A stretch of DNA of 64,000 bases from the NCBI RefSeq assembly GCF_017848645.1, contig NZ_JAFEIF010000082.1, forward strand, positions 43,435 to 107,434, read 5' to 3'. The translations under genes and the position numbers were made by a program. The DNA is from Limnohabitans sp. (lineage in GTDB: Bacteria > Pseudomonadota > Gammaproteobacteria > Burkholderiales > Burkholderiaceae_C). Shown here piece by piece: positions 53,325 through 63,959 of this stretch. The notes below the pieces were generated by a model that had not been told where the DNA came from, ran no database searches, and worked only from the letters and a program-made list of their open reading frames with translations. Each line of letters opens with the position of its first letter. The stretch's first letter is position 1.

Positions 53325-54382
53325 CAGGCGGCTTTGCGCAGGAAGCCCTGGTTGCCGCCGTTGCGGTTGGGCGAGAAGCCGTTGGCGGCCAGCGATTCCT
53401 CGACGGTGTCGTAAAACACGCCGATCTTCAGAATCTCGCGGGCTTCTTTGCCCGTGGCGATTTCGCGACCAAACTCACGGCTGATGCGCACCAGCTGTTC
53501 GATTTGCTCGACCGTGCTGATCTTGGCCGTGCGTGCCTGGTTCCACAGGTTGTCTTCGATGCCGCAGCGCACATGCAGGCCCATGGCGATGCCCATCATG
53601 TTGATCGGCAGTGTATTGCGCATGCTGCTTTCCACCGTCAGCTTGGTGCCATCAGGGACGGCGCGCAGGAAGTTGGCCAGGTTGTAGACGTTGGGCGCGT
53701 CCATGCCACCGCTGATGGCGACCCAGTTGCAGACCAGCGGGCCCTTGTAGACGCCACGGCGCATCAGGCGCTCGACCGTCTCAAAGCTGTTGAGGTTGTA
53801 GAACTGGAAGGCGCTCTGGATGCCGGCGGCGCTCAGGCGACGGATGTGTTCTTCGTACCAGGCGGGGTTGGAGGGCACCACCATTTCGCTGTAGGCACGG
53901 CGACCTTCGGGCGTGGCCATGGAGGTGCCCGCGATGTCGGCTTCCTCCATGTGCTCGATCACGTTCATCTGCACGGTGTTGATGGTCACCGTGACCTGGT
54001 CGGGCTTGGGGTCCAGCTCGGCCAGCATGTGGCGGGTGTCGTCGGACAGCCACTTGGCGATCTCGCCTTCACCAACCGGTGCGAACGAGATCGAGCCACC
54101 GACCTGGATGACCATGTCGGGCACGGCTTGGCGCACGCCAGCGATCAGCTCGTTGAATTTGGACAGGCGCTTGCTGCCCTTGCCATCGAGTTCGCGCACA
54201 TGCAGGTGCAGCACGGTGGCACCAGCGTTGTAGCAGTCCACCGCTTTTTGAATCTGCTCTTCCATCGTCACCGGGATGTCTTCCGGGTAGTCCTCCGGAA
54301 TCCACTCGGGGCCATAAGGGGCGGCGGTGATGACGAGTTTTTCCTGGTTTTCAGGATAGAGGTGGCCGTCGAGAAAATACAT
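53324..54382 (-). CDS. Beta-keto-acid cleavage enzyme (BKACE, DUF849), copy 3
   Basis: 352 residues, the same length as copy 1, complete with His59-x-His61. Most similar in layout to copy 1 because both follow TauD and zeta-crystallin genes. Located 25 bases after the TauD stop on the minus strand. Confidence 0.9.
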   Translation of the reverse strand: MYFLDGHLYPENQEKLVITAAPYGPEWIPEDYPEDIPVTMEEQIQKAVDCYNAGATVLHLHVRELDGKGSKRLSKFNELIAGVRQAVPDMVIQVGGSISFAPVGEGEIAKWLSDDTRHMLAELDPKPDQVTVTINTVQMNVIEHMEEADIAGTSMATPEGRRAYSEMVVPSNPAWYEEHIRRLSAAGIQSAFQFYNLNSFETVERLMRRGVYKGPLVCNWVAISGGMDAPNVYNLANFLRAVPDGTKLTVESSMRNTLPINMMGIAMGLHVRCGIEDNLWNQARTAKISTVEQIEQLVRISREFGREIATGKEAREILKIGVFYDTVEESLAANGFSPNRNGGNQGFLRKAA

Positions 54383-54407
54383 AAGGGGTCTCCAAAAAAA
54401 TCAAGAA

Positions 54408-55265
54408 TCAAAAAGGCTTGGTGCCGACAATGCCTGCGCGTTCCATCTTGCGGTGGCAGGGCGGGTAGTCCATGACGGCGTAGTGCTGGGTGGCACGGTT
54501 GTCCCAGATGGCCACGCTGTAGGGCTTCCAGCGCCAGCGGACCTGGTATTCGGGGATGTAGGCCTGGCTGATCAGGTACTGCAGCAGGTCGCCTGCGCCC
54601 TGGTTGAAGTCCTGGCCATAGCGCACCTTGTCCTTGTTGTGGAAGTTCACAAAGTGCGTGGTGAAGCCGTTGACGAACAGCACTTTCTCGCCGGTGTCGG
54701 GGTGTGTGCGGATCACCGGGTGTTCCGCGTCGGGGTATTGCGCCTTCATGGCCAGGCGCTTGTCGATCGGCATGGCCGCCGCGAAGGTCGAGTTGAAGCT
54801 GTGGTTGGCGATCAGGCCTTCGATTTGCTGCTTCACGCCCTCGGGCAGTTTCTCGTAGGCCAGTGCCATGTTGGCCCAGACGGTGTCGCCCCCCACGGGC
54901 GGGCATTCGATGCAGCGCAGCACGCAGCCCAGCGCAGGCTTTTCGCGGAAGGTGCCGTCGGTGTGCCAGGAGTTTTCGTAGCGGTCGGGCGGGTTTTCGG
55001 GCGTCTTGTAAATTTGCACGAGACCAGGGGCTTCAGGATGGCTGGGCACCATCGGGTGGGTTTCCAGCTCCCCCAGTTTCTGGGCAAATGCCATGTGGTT
55101 CTGGCGTGAGAGTTTGTCCAGCGTCTGGTCGCGCAGAAACAGCACCTTGTGCTGGAGCAGGGCGGCGTAAATCTCTTGGAACAAACCCTCGTCGCGCACG
55201 GCATCGGCGAGGTTGACATTCACCAGTTCCGCGCCAATGGCGCAGGTCAGGGGTTCGATGCGCAT
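54408..55265 (-). CDS. TauD/TfdA-family 2-oxoglutarate dioxygenase, copy 2
   Basis: 285 residues; His101-x-Asp103 (WHTDGT) and His261 (TQHYAVMDY) complete the iron triad. More diverged from copy 1 than the oxidoreductases are from each other, so the two may act on different substrates. Starts nine bases after the oxidoreductase stop. Confidence 0.88.
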   Translation of the reverse strand: MRIEPLTCAIGAELVNVNLADAVRDEGLFQEIYAALLQHKVLFLRDQTLDKLSRQNHMAFAQKLGELETHPMVPSHPEAPGLVQIYKTPENPPDRYENSWHTDGTFREKPALGCVLRCIECPPVGGDTVWANMALAYEKLPEGVKQQIEGLIANHSFNSTFAAAMPIDKRLAMKAQYPDAEHPVIRTHPDTGEKVLFVNGFTTHFVNFHNKDKVRYGQDFNQGAGDLLQYLISQAYIPEYQVRWRWKPYSVAIWDNRATQHYAVMDYPPCHRKMERAGIVGTKPF

Positions 55266-55274
55266 GGCGTTTCC

Positions 55275-56255
55275 TTAAATCACAAAGATGGACGAGCCAA
55301 TCGTCTTGCGGGCTTCGAGGTCGCGGTGGGCCTGCACCGCGTCCTGCAGGGCATAGCGCTGGTTGATCTCGATCTGGATGCGGCCTGCGGCGATGTGGCC
55401 GAAGATCTCGCCAGCCAGCTCGGACTTTTCGGCGGGGTCGGCGATGTAGTCGACCAGGGCCGGGCGCGTGAGGTAGAGCGAGCCTTTCTGGGCCAGCAGG
55501 TTAGGGTTGAAGCCGTCGATCGTGCCGCTGGCGGTGCCCACGCAGACCATCAGGCCGCGGCGACGCAGCGAGTCGAGCGAGGCGATGAAGGTGTTTTTGC
55601 CCACGCTGTCGATCACCACGTCCACACCTTTTCCGCCAGTCAGTTCACGCACGCGTTGGGCAATGTCCTCGTGGCTGTAGTTGATGGTGTGGTCGCAACC
55701 GTGCGCGCGGGCCACGGCGGCTTTTTCTTCGGTCGAGACCGTGCCGATCACGTTCAGGCCCAGCAGCTTGGCCCATTGCGACACGATCAGGCCCACGCCA
55801 CCGGCGGCGGCGTGCAGCAAGAGGGTCTCGCCTGGCTTGAAGTCATAGATGCGGCGCATCAAATAAGCCGAGGTCAGGCCGCGCATGGTCATGCCTGCGG
55901 CCGTTTCAAAGGAGATGGCATCGGGCAGCTTGATCAGTGGTGCGGCGGGGATCAGGCGCTCGGTGCTGTAGGCGCCCAGGGTGTTGATGAAGCCGGTGTA
56001 GGTGACGCGGTCGCCCACCGCCACGTTGCTGACGTCGGAGCCGATGGCTTCCACCACACCTGCACCTTCGACGCCCATGCCATTGGGCAGCGGGATCGGG
56101 TAGGTGCCGTTTCGAAAGTAGGTGTCGGCGTAGTTCAGGCCAACAGCCACATGGCGCAATCGCACCTGGCCTGGTCCGGGCTGGCCGACTTCGGCGTCGC
56201 CGTATTGGAGTACCTCGGGTCCGCCGATGCGGTCAAATGTCACGGCCTTGGCCAT
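55275..56255 (-). CDS. Zeta-crystallin-type NADPH:quinone oxidoreductase, copy 2
   Basis: 326 residues, the same length as copy 1 and very similar throughout (AAGGVG cofactor motif, GCDHTINYSHED, C-terminal KTIGSSIFVI). Start at ATG 56255 with AGGAG upstream; an extension to 56333 would overlap the regulatory repeat. First gene of a minus-strand operon: oxidoreductase, TauD, BKACE, DsbA-like, hydrolase. Confidence 0.88.
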   Translation of the reverse strand: MAKAVTFDRIGGPEVLQYGDAEVGQPGPGQVRLRHVAVGLNYADTYFRNGTYPIPLPNGMGVEGAGVVEAIGSDVSNVAVGDRVTYTGFINTLGAYSTERLIPAAPLIKLPDAISFETAAGMTMRGLTSAYLMRRIYDFKPGETLLLHAAAGGVGLIVSQWAKLLGLNVIGTVSTEEKAAVARAHGCDHTINYSHEDIAQRVRELTGGKGVDVVIDSVGKNTFIASLDSLRRRGLMVCVGTASGTIDGFNPNLLAQKGSLYLTRPALVDYIADPAEKSELAGEIFGHIAAGRIQIEINQRYALQDAVQAHRDLEARKTIGSSIFVI

Positions 56256-56327
56256 TGGGTGATCTCCTGAATCAGTTGGTGTATGAGCCATGGAATTTAG
56301 GTCCGTGCCTGTGAATTCCGTTTGCCA

Positions 56328-56359
56328 ATTCATGACTCTCGGTTAACATTTCGTGACAT
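56328..56359 (+). promoter_or_regulatory. AraC-type tandem direct repeat, site S1
   Basis: ATTCATGACTC (56328-56338) and TTTCGTGACAT (56349-56359), starts 21 bp apart, in the divergent gap between the oxidoreductase operon and AraC copy 3, 73 bases from the former and 47 from the latter. Confidence 0.65.
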
Positions 56360-56405
56360 GGCTTGTGATGACCACAGGCCATGAAGATGGGATTGAGGAG
56401 ACACC

Positions 56406-57434
56406 ATGAGCACCCGCAAAGCCTTGCAGATCCGCGCCGCTTCGCTGTCGCATTACGACGAGGTGGCCAAACGGCTGGGGTTGACCCCTTCACTCATGCT
56501 GCGCAAGGTGGGCTTGACGCCGCGCATGCTGGCTTCGCCCACGCAGCTCATTCCCTTGGAAAGCGGTCTCGCTTTGCTGGAAATTTCGGCCAAGGAAAGT
56601 GGCTGCAGCACATTCGGTTTGCACATGGCCGAGGCGCGGGTATTGTCGGATTTCGGTCCCGTCAGCCTGTTGCTGTCCCATCAGGGCTCCGTTCGCATGG
56701 CTTTGCAGATGATCACCCAGTACCGACACTTGCTCAACGAGTCCCTGGGCATGCACATTGAGGATATGGGCAAGACCACGCTCATCACCGAAGAAATCAT
56801 GAGTGATTACGCCGGGGGGACGCAGCAATCCACCGACATGGCGATTGGCGTGCTCGTCTTGATCTTCAGGGCCATCCTGGGGGAGCATTGGCGGCCGCAG
56901 GCTGTGCATTTCACGCACGCGGCCAACAGTGATGCGCAGGTGCACAGGCGCGTGTTTGGCTGCCCCGTGCATTTCAACAGCGACTTCAATGGACTGGTCT
57001 GCCTGAAGGCCGACATGGACAAGCCCAATGCGCGTGCAGATGCGGGCATGGCCAGCTATGCACAGTCCTTCCTCGAATCCATGCCCCAGCGGCAAGGCAG
57101 TTCCGTGGTGCACGATGTGCGCCGCTCGGTCTATCTGCTGCTGCCCATGGGGCGCGCCAGTGTGGAACAGATCGCCTCAGGACTGGGCATGAACGTACGC
57201 ACTTTGCAGCGTCGTCTGGACGAAAGTGGTGTGAGTTTTTCACAGCTGCTCAACGAAGTGCGCTGCGAACTGGCGCAGCGCTACATCACCCACACCCCCC
57301 ATTCCATGGGTCGCGTGGCCGAACAGCTGGGGTATTCCAACCTCAGTTCTTTCACCCGCTGGTTCAGTGCGCAGTTCGAATGTTCACCGTCACAGATGCG
57401 TGAACGCAGCCTTGCCCAATCCCGATCGGTGTGA
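56406..57434 (+). CDS. AraC-family regulator (OruR-like), copy 3
   Basis: 342 residues with PF12625-like N-terminus and C-terminal double helix-turn-helix (SVEQIASGLGMNVRTLQRRLDE and SMGRVAEQLGYSNLSSFTRWFSAQFECSP). It is divergent from the oxidoreductase operon and next to a Bug/exporter pair. It is the natural candidate to bind the four direct-repeat sites S1-S4. Confidence 0.88.
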   Translation: MSTRKALQIRAASLSHYDEVAKRLGLTPSLMLRKVGLTPRMLASPTQLIPLESGLALLEISAKESGCSTFGLHMAEARVLSDFGPVSLLLSHQGSVRMALQMITQYRHLLNESLGMHIEDMGKTTLITEEIMSDYAGGTQQSTDMAIGVLVLIFRAILGEHWRPQAVHFTHAANSDAQVHRRVFGCPVHFNSDFNGLVCLKADMDKPNARADAGMASYAQSFLESMPQRQGSSVVHDVRRSVYLLLPMGRASVEQIASGLGMNVRTLQRRLDESGVSFSQLLNEVRCELAQRYITHTPHSMGRVAEQLGYSNLSSFTRWFSAQFECSPSQMRERSLAQSRSV

Positions 57435-57442
57435 ACCCGAAG

Positions 57443-57473
57443 TGACGTTTAAAGATAAATGCTTGTCGTGAAT
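57443..57473 (-). promoter_or_regulatory. AraC-type tandem direct repeat, site S4
   Basis: On the minus strand, ATTCACGACA (57473-57464) and TTAAACGTCA (57452-57443), again 21 bp apart, 92 bases upstream of the plus-strand Bug gene. Orientation relative to the gene matches S1-S3. The second half is degenerate. Confidence 0.5.
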
Positions 57474-57564
57474 GGATAAGCCAGCTGAGGCTGCTTTGCG
57501 AACAATCGCACCATCACTCAATCCATGGGACACCCGATCCCGATATCTACTCTGGAGACAAGAC

Positions 57565-58551
57565 ATGACATCGTGCACACACACCCGCCGACTTGGCCGC
57601 GCCATCCTGATGGTTCTCGCAAGCAGCCTGGCCCTGCCGTCCGCCATGGCCTGGACCGACAAACCCGTCAAGATGCTGGTGCCTGCACCCGCTGGCGGCA
57701 ACATCGATGTGATTGCCCGCCTGGTGGCGGACCAGCTGACGACAGACCTGGGTCAGCCCATGGTGGTGGAGAACAAGCCGGGTGCCGGTGGCGCGATTGC
57801 AGTGCAGGCCCTGCGTGCCGCACCTGCCGATGGTCAGACGGTGATGATGATCGCCAGCAATGTGCTGACCGAAATCCCCCATGTGCTCAAGGGCGGCTTC
57901 GATCCGCTCAAGGATGTGAAGCCTGTGGGCATTGTGGCCCGTGGCAATCTGGTGATGATTGCCGCACCCAATGTGCCTGCCAAGGATTTCAAAGGGTTCA
58001 TGGCCTATGCCAAAAAGAACACTGGCAGTTTGGGTTTCGCCTCCTACAGCGCGGGCACCATCTCGCACTACGCCGGCATGATCCTGAATCAGAAAGCCGG
58101 TCTTGATCTGCAGCATGTGCCGTTTCAGGGCTCGCCTCCCGCATTGGCGCAGGTGATGGGTGGTCAGATTCCGATGATGTTTGACGGCTATGCCACCTCG
58201 CGCAACCTGATCGCCACCGGCAAGGTGCAGGCCTATGCCGTGGCCGGCAAGCACCGGCTCAGCCAGTTGCCCGAGGTGCCGACGCTGACCGAACTGGGCT
58301 ACCCGGATCTTGATTTTTCCAACTGGATGGGCGTGATCGTGTCTTCAGGCATGTCGCCTGAATTGCAGGAAAAAATCCACAAGGCGGTGCGCAACGTGGC
58401 CCTCAACCCGAAGTTCCGCGGCCGCATGTTTGCCACGGGTTTTGAGGGGGCCGAGGACTGGAACATTCAGCAGCTGACGCAAGCGGCGAAAACAGAATTT
58501 GAGCGCAACGCAGCCATCGTCAAACAATTCAATATCCAGCTCAACCAGTGA
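57565..58551 (+). CDS. Bug/TctC-family periplasmic substrate-binding protein
   Basis: 328 residues; signal peptide (ending AMA-WT), WTDKPVKMLVPAPAGGNIDVIAR and PFQGSPPALAQVMGGQIPMMFDG. Start at ATG 57565. Followed 25 bases later by the UPF0324 exporter gene, so import and export may be expressed together. Confidence 0.9.
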   Translation: MTSCTHTRRLGRAILMVLASSLALPSAMAWTDKPVKMLVPAPAGGNIDVIARLVADQLTTDLGQPMVVENKPGAGGAIAVQALRAAPADGQTVMMIASNVLTEIPHVLKGGFDPLKDVKPVGIVARGNLVMIAAPNVPAKDFKGFMAYAKKNTGSLGFASYSAGTISHYAGMILNQKAGLDLQHVPFQGSPPALAQVMGGQIPMMFDGYATSRNLIATGKVQAYAVAGKHRLSQLPEVPTLTELGYPDLDFSNWMGVIVSSGMSPELQEKIHKAVRNVALNPKFRGRMFATGFEGAEDWNIQQLTQAAKTEFERNAAIVKQFNIQLNQ

Positions 58552-58576
58552 ACGGATTGCCAGGGAAATTTGAAGC

Positions 58577-59593
58577 ATGAACGCCTTGTATGCACGCTGC
58601 GCCGTGCTGTGGCCTGGCTTGGCCATGTCTGCGGTGGTGGCGGTGGCGGCACAATTCATGGCCGAGCATTACGGCGCCCCCGTGATGCTGTTTGCCCTGC
58701 TGCTGGGCATGGCGGTCAACTTCCTTTCGGAGAATGCGCAATGCAAGCCAGGCATCGAGTTTGTCGCGCGACAGGTGTTGCGCTGGGGCGTGGCCCTGCT
58801 GGGTCTGAAGATCACGCTGGACCAGGTGCAGTCGCTGGGCTGGCAATCCGTGATCATGGTGGTGCTGGCCGTGTCGCTCACGATCACACTGGGCATCTTG
58901 ATGGCCAAATGGATGGGTTTCAAACCCTTTTTCGGTTTGCTGTCTGGCGGATCGGTGGGCATTTGTGGCGCTTCTGCAGCGATGGCGATCGCCGCTGCGT
59001 TTCCAAATCATCCGCAAAAAGACCGGGCCACTTTGTTCGTGGTCATCAGCGTGAGCACCTTGTCGACGGTGGCCATGGTGCTGTACCCGGTGCTGGTGCG
59101 CTGGCTGGGCCTTGACCCGCTGCAGGCGGGCTTTTTTCTGGGCGGCACCATCCATGATGTGGCGCAAGTGGTGGGCGCGGGTTACAGCATGGGGCCGCAG
59201 ACCGGCGATGCAGCCACGGTGGTCAAGCTCATGCGGGTGGCCATGCTGGTGCCGGTGATCATGGTGGCGGCCTGGATGACACGGGCCACACATGCCCAAT
59301 CTGCGAACAGTGAGGGAGCAGGCGCACCAGCAAGCAGGCCGCCCCTGCTTCCCTGGTTTGCCGTGGTGTTCGTGCTGCTGGTGCTGCTCAACAGCCTGCT
59401 GCAGCTGCCCGAAGTCGTGGTCAACACGGGACATGGTTTGTCACGGGCATTTCTGGTGGCCGCGATGGCCGCGATTGGCATCAAAACACATCTGAAGGAT
59501 ATCCTGAGCGTGGGTTGGAAACCCGTGGCTTTGATGCTGCTGGAGACGGTGTTTCTGGCTGTTCTTGTTTACATGCTTTTATTGCAGCACTGA
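58577..59593 (+). CDS. UPF0324 (YeiH/SuyZ-like) putative sulfate exporter
   Basis: 338 residues, about ten hydrophobic segments, UPF0324/PF03601 family with GVALLGLKITLDQVQSLGW, SVGICGASAAMAIAA and GGTIHDVAQVVGAGY. Members linked to sulfonate-degradation genes (SuyZ) are proposed to export sulfate or sulfite; others (YeiH) are of unknown function. Downstream of a Bug receptor and near two TauD-type dioxygenases, which fits export of sulfite or sulfate released from an organosulfonate. The transported ion is not shown by sequence. Confidence 0.85.
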   Translation: MNALYARCAVLWPGLAMSAVVAVAAQFMAEHYGAPVMLFALLLGMAVNFLSENAQCKPGIEFVARQVLRWGVALLGLKITLDQVQSLGWQSVIMVVLAVSLTITLGILMAKWMGFKPFFGLLSGGSVGICGASAAMAIAAAFPNHPQKDRATLFVVISVSTLSTVAMVLYPVLVRWLGLDPLQAGFFLGGTIHDVAQVVGAGYSMGPQTGDAATVVKLMRVAMLVPVIMVAAWMTRATHAQSANSEGAGAPASRPPLLPWFAVVFVLLVLLNSLLQLPEVVVNTGHGLSRAFLVAAMAAIGIKTHLKDILSVGWKPVALMLLETVFLAVLVYMLLLQH

Positions 59594-59622
59594 AACTCGA
59601 GGGGCGGTGTCCGCATGTCTGC

Positions 59623-60018
59623 TTACTCAGGCACCACAGCCGTGACCTCGATCTCCACCAAGGCCCGGTCTTCCACCAGATCGGCCACTTGCACCAGTGT
59701 CATGGCCGGGTAGTTTTTGCCGATGACTTCCTGATAAACCTTGCCCAGCTCGCGACCGCGTGCGAGGTATTCCTTCTTGTCCTTGACGTACCAGGTCATG
59801 CGGGCCATGTGCTGTGGGCCTGCACCTGCGCAGGCCAGCGTGTCGACGATGTTTTGCAGGGCCTGGCGGCACTGGGCTACAAAGTCGTCGGTCTCGAATT
59901 GGGCTTGGCCGTTCCAGCCGATCATGCCCGCGACGAACACCATGCGGCCACGCGCTTCGATGCCGTTGGCATAGCCTTTGGCGGGTGCCCAGCCTTCGGG
60001 TTGCAAGACGTTGAACAT
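59623..60018 (-). CDS. RidA-family protein
   Basis: 131 residues of the RidA/YjgF/UK114 fold (GRMVFVAGMIGWNGQAQFETDDFVAQCRQALQNI region). RidA proteins hydrolyse enamine/imine intermediates or act as deaminases. A copy in aryl-CoA clusters may deal with an amino-containing ring intermediate such as those from 2-aminobenzoyl-CoA. Ten bases downstream of the CoA ligase, so probably the last gene of the operon. Confidence 0.88.
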   Translation of the reverse strand: MFNVLQPEGWAPAKGYANGIEARGRMVFVAGMIGWNGQAQFETDDFVAQCRQALQNIVDTLACAGAGPQHMARMTWYVKDKKEYLARGRELGKVYQEVIGKNYPAMTLVQVADLVEDRALVEIEVTAVVPE

Positions 60019-60028
60019 ATGGGGCTCC

Positions 60029-61702
<1,674 letters not shown>

Positions 61703-61766
61703 GTCCTTGTCTCCGTTTTTTGTTTCTTCTGTGCTGCGATGTGCAGGGCTAGCCGCACCACGCTGT

Positions 61767-61840
61767 CGAGGAGCCCCGGGGGCGGGGGCCGATTTCTGCG
61801 TACCCCCGCAGCATGAGGCCCCCGCCCCCGGGGCCCCTCG
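61767..61840. repeat. Large GC-rich inverted repeat with direct repeats, intergenic
   Basis: Two arms of 24 bp (61767-61790 and 61817-61840) match with one mismatch and enclose a 26-base loop that itself contains a CTGCG/CGCAG stem. A 12-bp direct repeat, CGGCAGCTCACC, occurs at 61839-61850 and 61879-61890. It lies in the 208-base gap between two same-strand genes of the aryl-CoA operon and would form a strong RNA structure there. Confidence 0.75.
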
Positions 61841-61910
61841 GCAGCTCACCCGGTACTTCGGCACATCTCCATACACATCGGCAGCTCACCAGCTCAAACG
61901 CAACGAACCA

Positions 61911-63095
61911 TCAGCCCTTCAACACATCCTTGCCAATGATCAGCTGCTGCACTTCCGTCGCGCCTTCGTAAATCCGCAAAGCCCGAATCTCGCGGTACAG
62001 CGACTCCACCATCACGCCTTTTTTGACGCCCATGCCGCCGTGCATCTGCACCGCCATGTCGATGATCTGCTGCGCGTTTTCGGTGGCGGTCATCTTGGCC
62101 ATAGCCGCTTCGCGGGTGATGCGACCGCCTTGGTCACGCAACCACGCAGCGCGATACGTCAAGAGCGTGGCGGCGTCCAGCAGGGTGGCCATCTGGGCGA
62201 TCTTGGTTTGGGTGATCTGAAAGTCACCCAAGGTTTGGCCAAACATCTTGCGCGAACGCGCCCAGCTGATGGACTCGTGCAGCGCACGTCGCCCAAAGCC
62301 CAAAGCGGCTGCCGCCACCGAAGTGCGGAACACATCGAGCGTGGCCATGGCGACCTTGAACCCCTGGCCCGCTTCGCCAATGCGCTGGTTGGCAGCGACC
62401 TTGCAGTTGTCAAACTTGAGCGTGGCCAGCGGGTGGGGCGCGACCACGTCGATGCGCTCTTCAATCGACAGGCCGGGCGTGTCGGCATCCACAATGAAAG
62501 CCGTGATGCCGCGTGCGCCGGGCGCTTCGCCTGTGCGGGCGAACACCACATAAAAGTCGGCGATGCCGCCGTTGCTGATCCAGGTCTTGCGGCCGTTGAG
62601 CACATAGCCGTCTGCCGTGGCCGTGGCGCTGCACTGCATGGCGGCCACGTCCGATCCTGCATCGGGTTCGCTCAAGGCAAAGGCGCTCAAAGCCTGGCCC
62701 GATGCCACACGCGCCAGGTAGCGCTGCTTTTGATCGGCTGAGCCCATGAGGCTGATGGCGCCTGTGCCCAAGCCCTGCATGGCAAACGCGAAGTCAGACA
62801 AGCCGTTGTGAAAGGCCAGCGTCTCGCGCAGCAGGCAGAGCTGGCGCGTGTCGATCACGTCCGACGCTGCGCCATAGGCCGTGCCCGACACCGCGTGCCT
62901 CAGCCAACCGCCGCTGCCCAGCAGGCGCACCAGGCGGATGCACTCGGCGTCCACCGCATCGCGGCTTTCGTCGTGGTGCGTGTGGGCGAGATGTTCGCTG
63001 CACCAAGCGTCCAACCGCACTTTGAAGTCGCGGTGGCTGTTGTCAAAGAAAGGCCAGTCGAGTTCTGGCGGGTGCGTGGCTGGGTGGTCTGACAT
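61911..63095 (-). CDS. Acyl-CoA dehydrogenase
   Basis: 394 residues, ACAD family with [18 protein letters not shown] for FAD and substrate contact, [20 protein letters not shown], and the C-terminal [36 protein letters not shown], which has the canonical YEGA catalytic segment. Four bases follow the hydratase stop. In the 2-aminobenzoyl-CoA type of pathway such a dehydrogenase acts in the later beta-oxidation-like steps. Confidence 0.9.
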   Translation of the reverse strand: MSDHPATHPPELDWPFFDNSHRDFKVRLDAWCSEHLAHTHHDESRDAVDAECIRLVRLLGSGGWLRHAVSGTAYGAASDVIDTRQLCLLRETLAFHNGLSDFAFAMQGLGTGAISLMGSADQKQRYLARVASGQALSAFALSEPDAGSDVAAMQCSATATADGYVLNGRKTWISNGGIADFYVVFARTGEAPGARGITAFIVDADTPGLSIEERIDVVAPHPLATLKFDNCKVAANQRIGEAGQGFKVAMATLDVFRTSVAAAALGFGRRALHESISWARSRKMFGQTLGDFQITQTKIAQMATLLDAATLLTYRAAWLRDQGGRITREAAMAKMTATENAQQIIDMAVQMHGGMGVKKGVMVESLYREIRALRIYEGATEVQQLIIGKDVLKG

Positions 63096-63098
63096 GGC

Positions 63099-63959
63099 TC
63101 AGTCCCCTTCAAAAACAGGCGTTTGCTTGGCCACAAAGGCCTGGTACGCCCGGTGGAAGTCGTTGGTGGCCATGCAGATGGCTTGCGCCTGGGCTTCGGC
63201 CTCGATGGCTTCGTCCACGCCCATGTTCCATTCCTGCTGCAGCATTTTTTTGGTCATGCCGTTGGCAAAGGTGGGCCCAGCCGCCAATTGGACGGCCATG
63301 GCTTGTGCCTCGCCCAGCACCTCGTCTCCACCGCACACCCGGTTGTAAAAGCCCCAACGTTCAGCCTCCTGCGCGCCCAGTCCGCGCCCTGTAAACAGCA
63401 ACTCGCTCGCACGCCCCTGACCAATGATGCGCGGCAAGAGCGCACACGCGCCCATGTCGCACCCGGCCAAGCCGACCTTGTTGAACAGGAAATAAGTCTT
63501 GCTGCGCTCGGTGCCGTAGCGCAGGTCAGAGGCCATGGCCAGGATCGCGCCTGCGCCCGCACACACGCCGTCTATCGCCGCGATGATGGGTTGTGGGCAG
63601 GCGCGCATGGCCTTCACCAAGTCACCCGTCATGCGGGTGAAGGTCAAGAGGCCGGGCATGTCGAGCTTTGTGAGCGGACCGATGATCTCGTGCACATCAC
63701 CACCCGAGCAGAAGTTGCCGCCCTCACCCGTGATGACCACCGCATGCACATCGGGCGCGTAGGGCAAGGCGCGAAAGAAATCACGCAGTTCGGCGTACGA
63801 ATCAAACGACAGCGGGTTTTTGCGCTCGGGGCGGTTCAGGCTGACGGTGGCCACACCGTCTTTGACGGCCAACAGGAAGTGTTCTGGCTGGTAGCCCGCC
63901 ATGGGCTGGTTGTGGCGTGGCAGCTGCTGCGGCTGGCCGGGCAAGTAGCGTGTGCTCAT
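63099..63959 (-). CDS. Enoyl-CoA hydratase/isomerase-family protein
   Basis: 286 residues of the crotonase fold: [21 protein letters not shown], oxyanion-hole region [13 protein letters not shown], and [23 protein letters not shown]. It is longer at the N-terminus than ordinary hydratases. Start at 63959 with GAGGAG upstream. Only 41 bases remain to the window edge, so it may not be the first gene of the operon. Confidence 0.88.
   Translation of the reverse strand: MSTRYLPGQPQQLPRHNQPMAGYQPEHFLLAVKDGVATVSLNRPERKNPLSFDSYAELRDFFRALPYAPDVHAVVITGEGGNFCSGGDVHEIIGPLTKLDMPGLLTFTRMTGDLVKAMRACPQPIIAAIDGVCAGAGAILAMASDLRYGTERSKTYFLFNKVGLAGCDMGACALLPRIIGQGRASELLFTGRGLGAQEAERWGFYNRVCGGDEVLGEAQAMAVQLAAGPTFANGMTKKMLQQEWNMGVDEAIEAEAQAQAICMATNDFHRAYQAFVAKQTPVFEGD

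Noticed and set aside
53081..54475. 464-residue plus-strand frame opposite BKACE copy 3
   Set aside because: Antisense shadow with repeated His/Asp/Val composition, no ribosome site.
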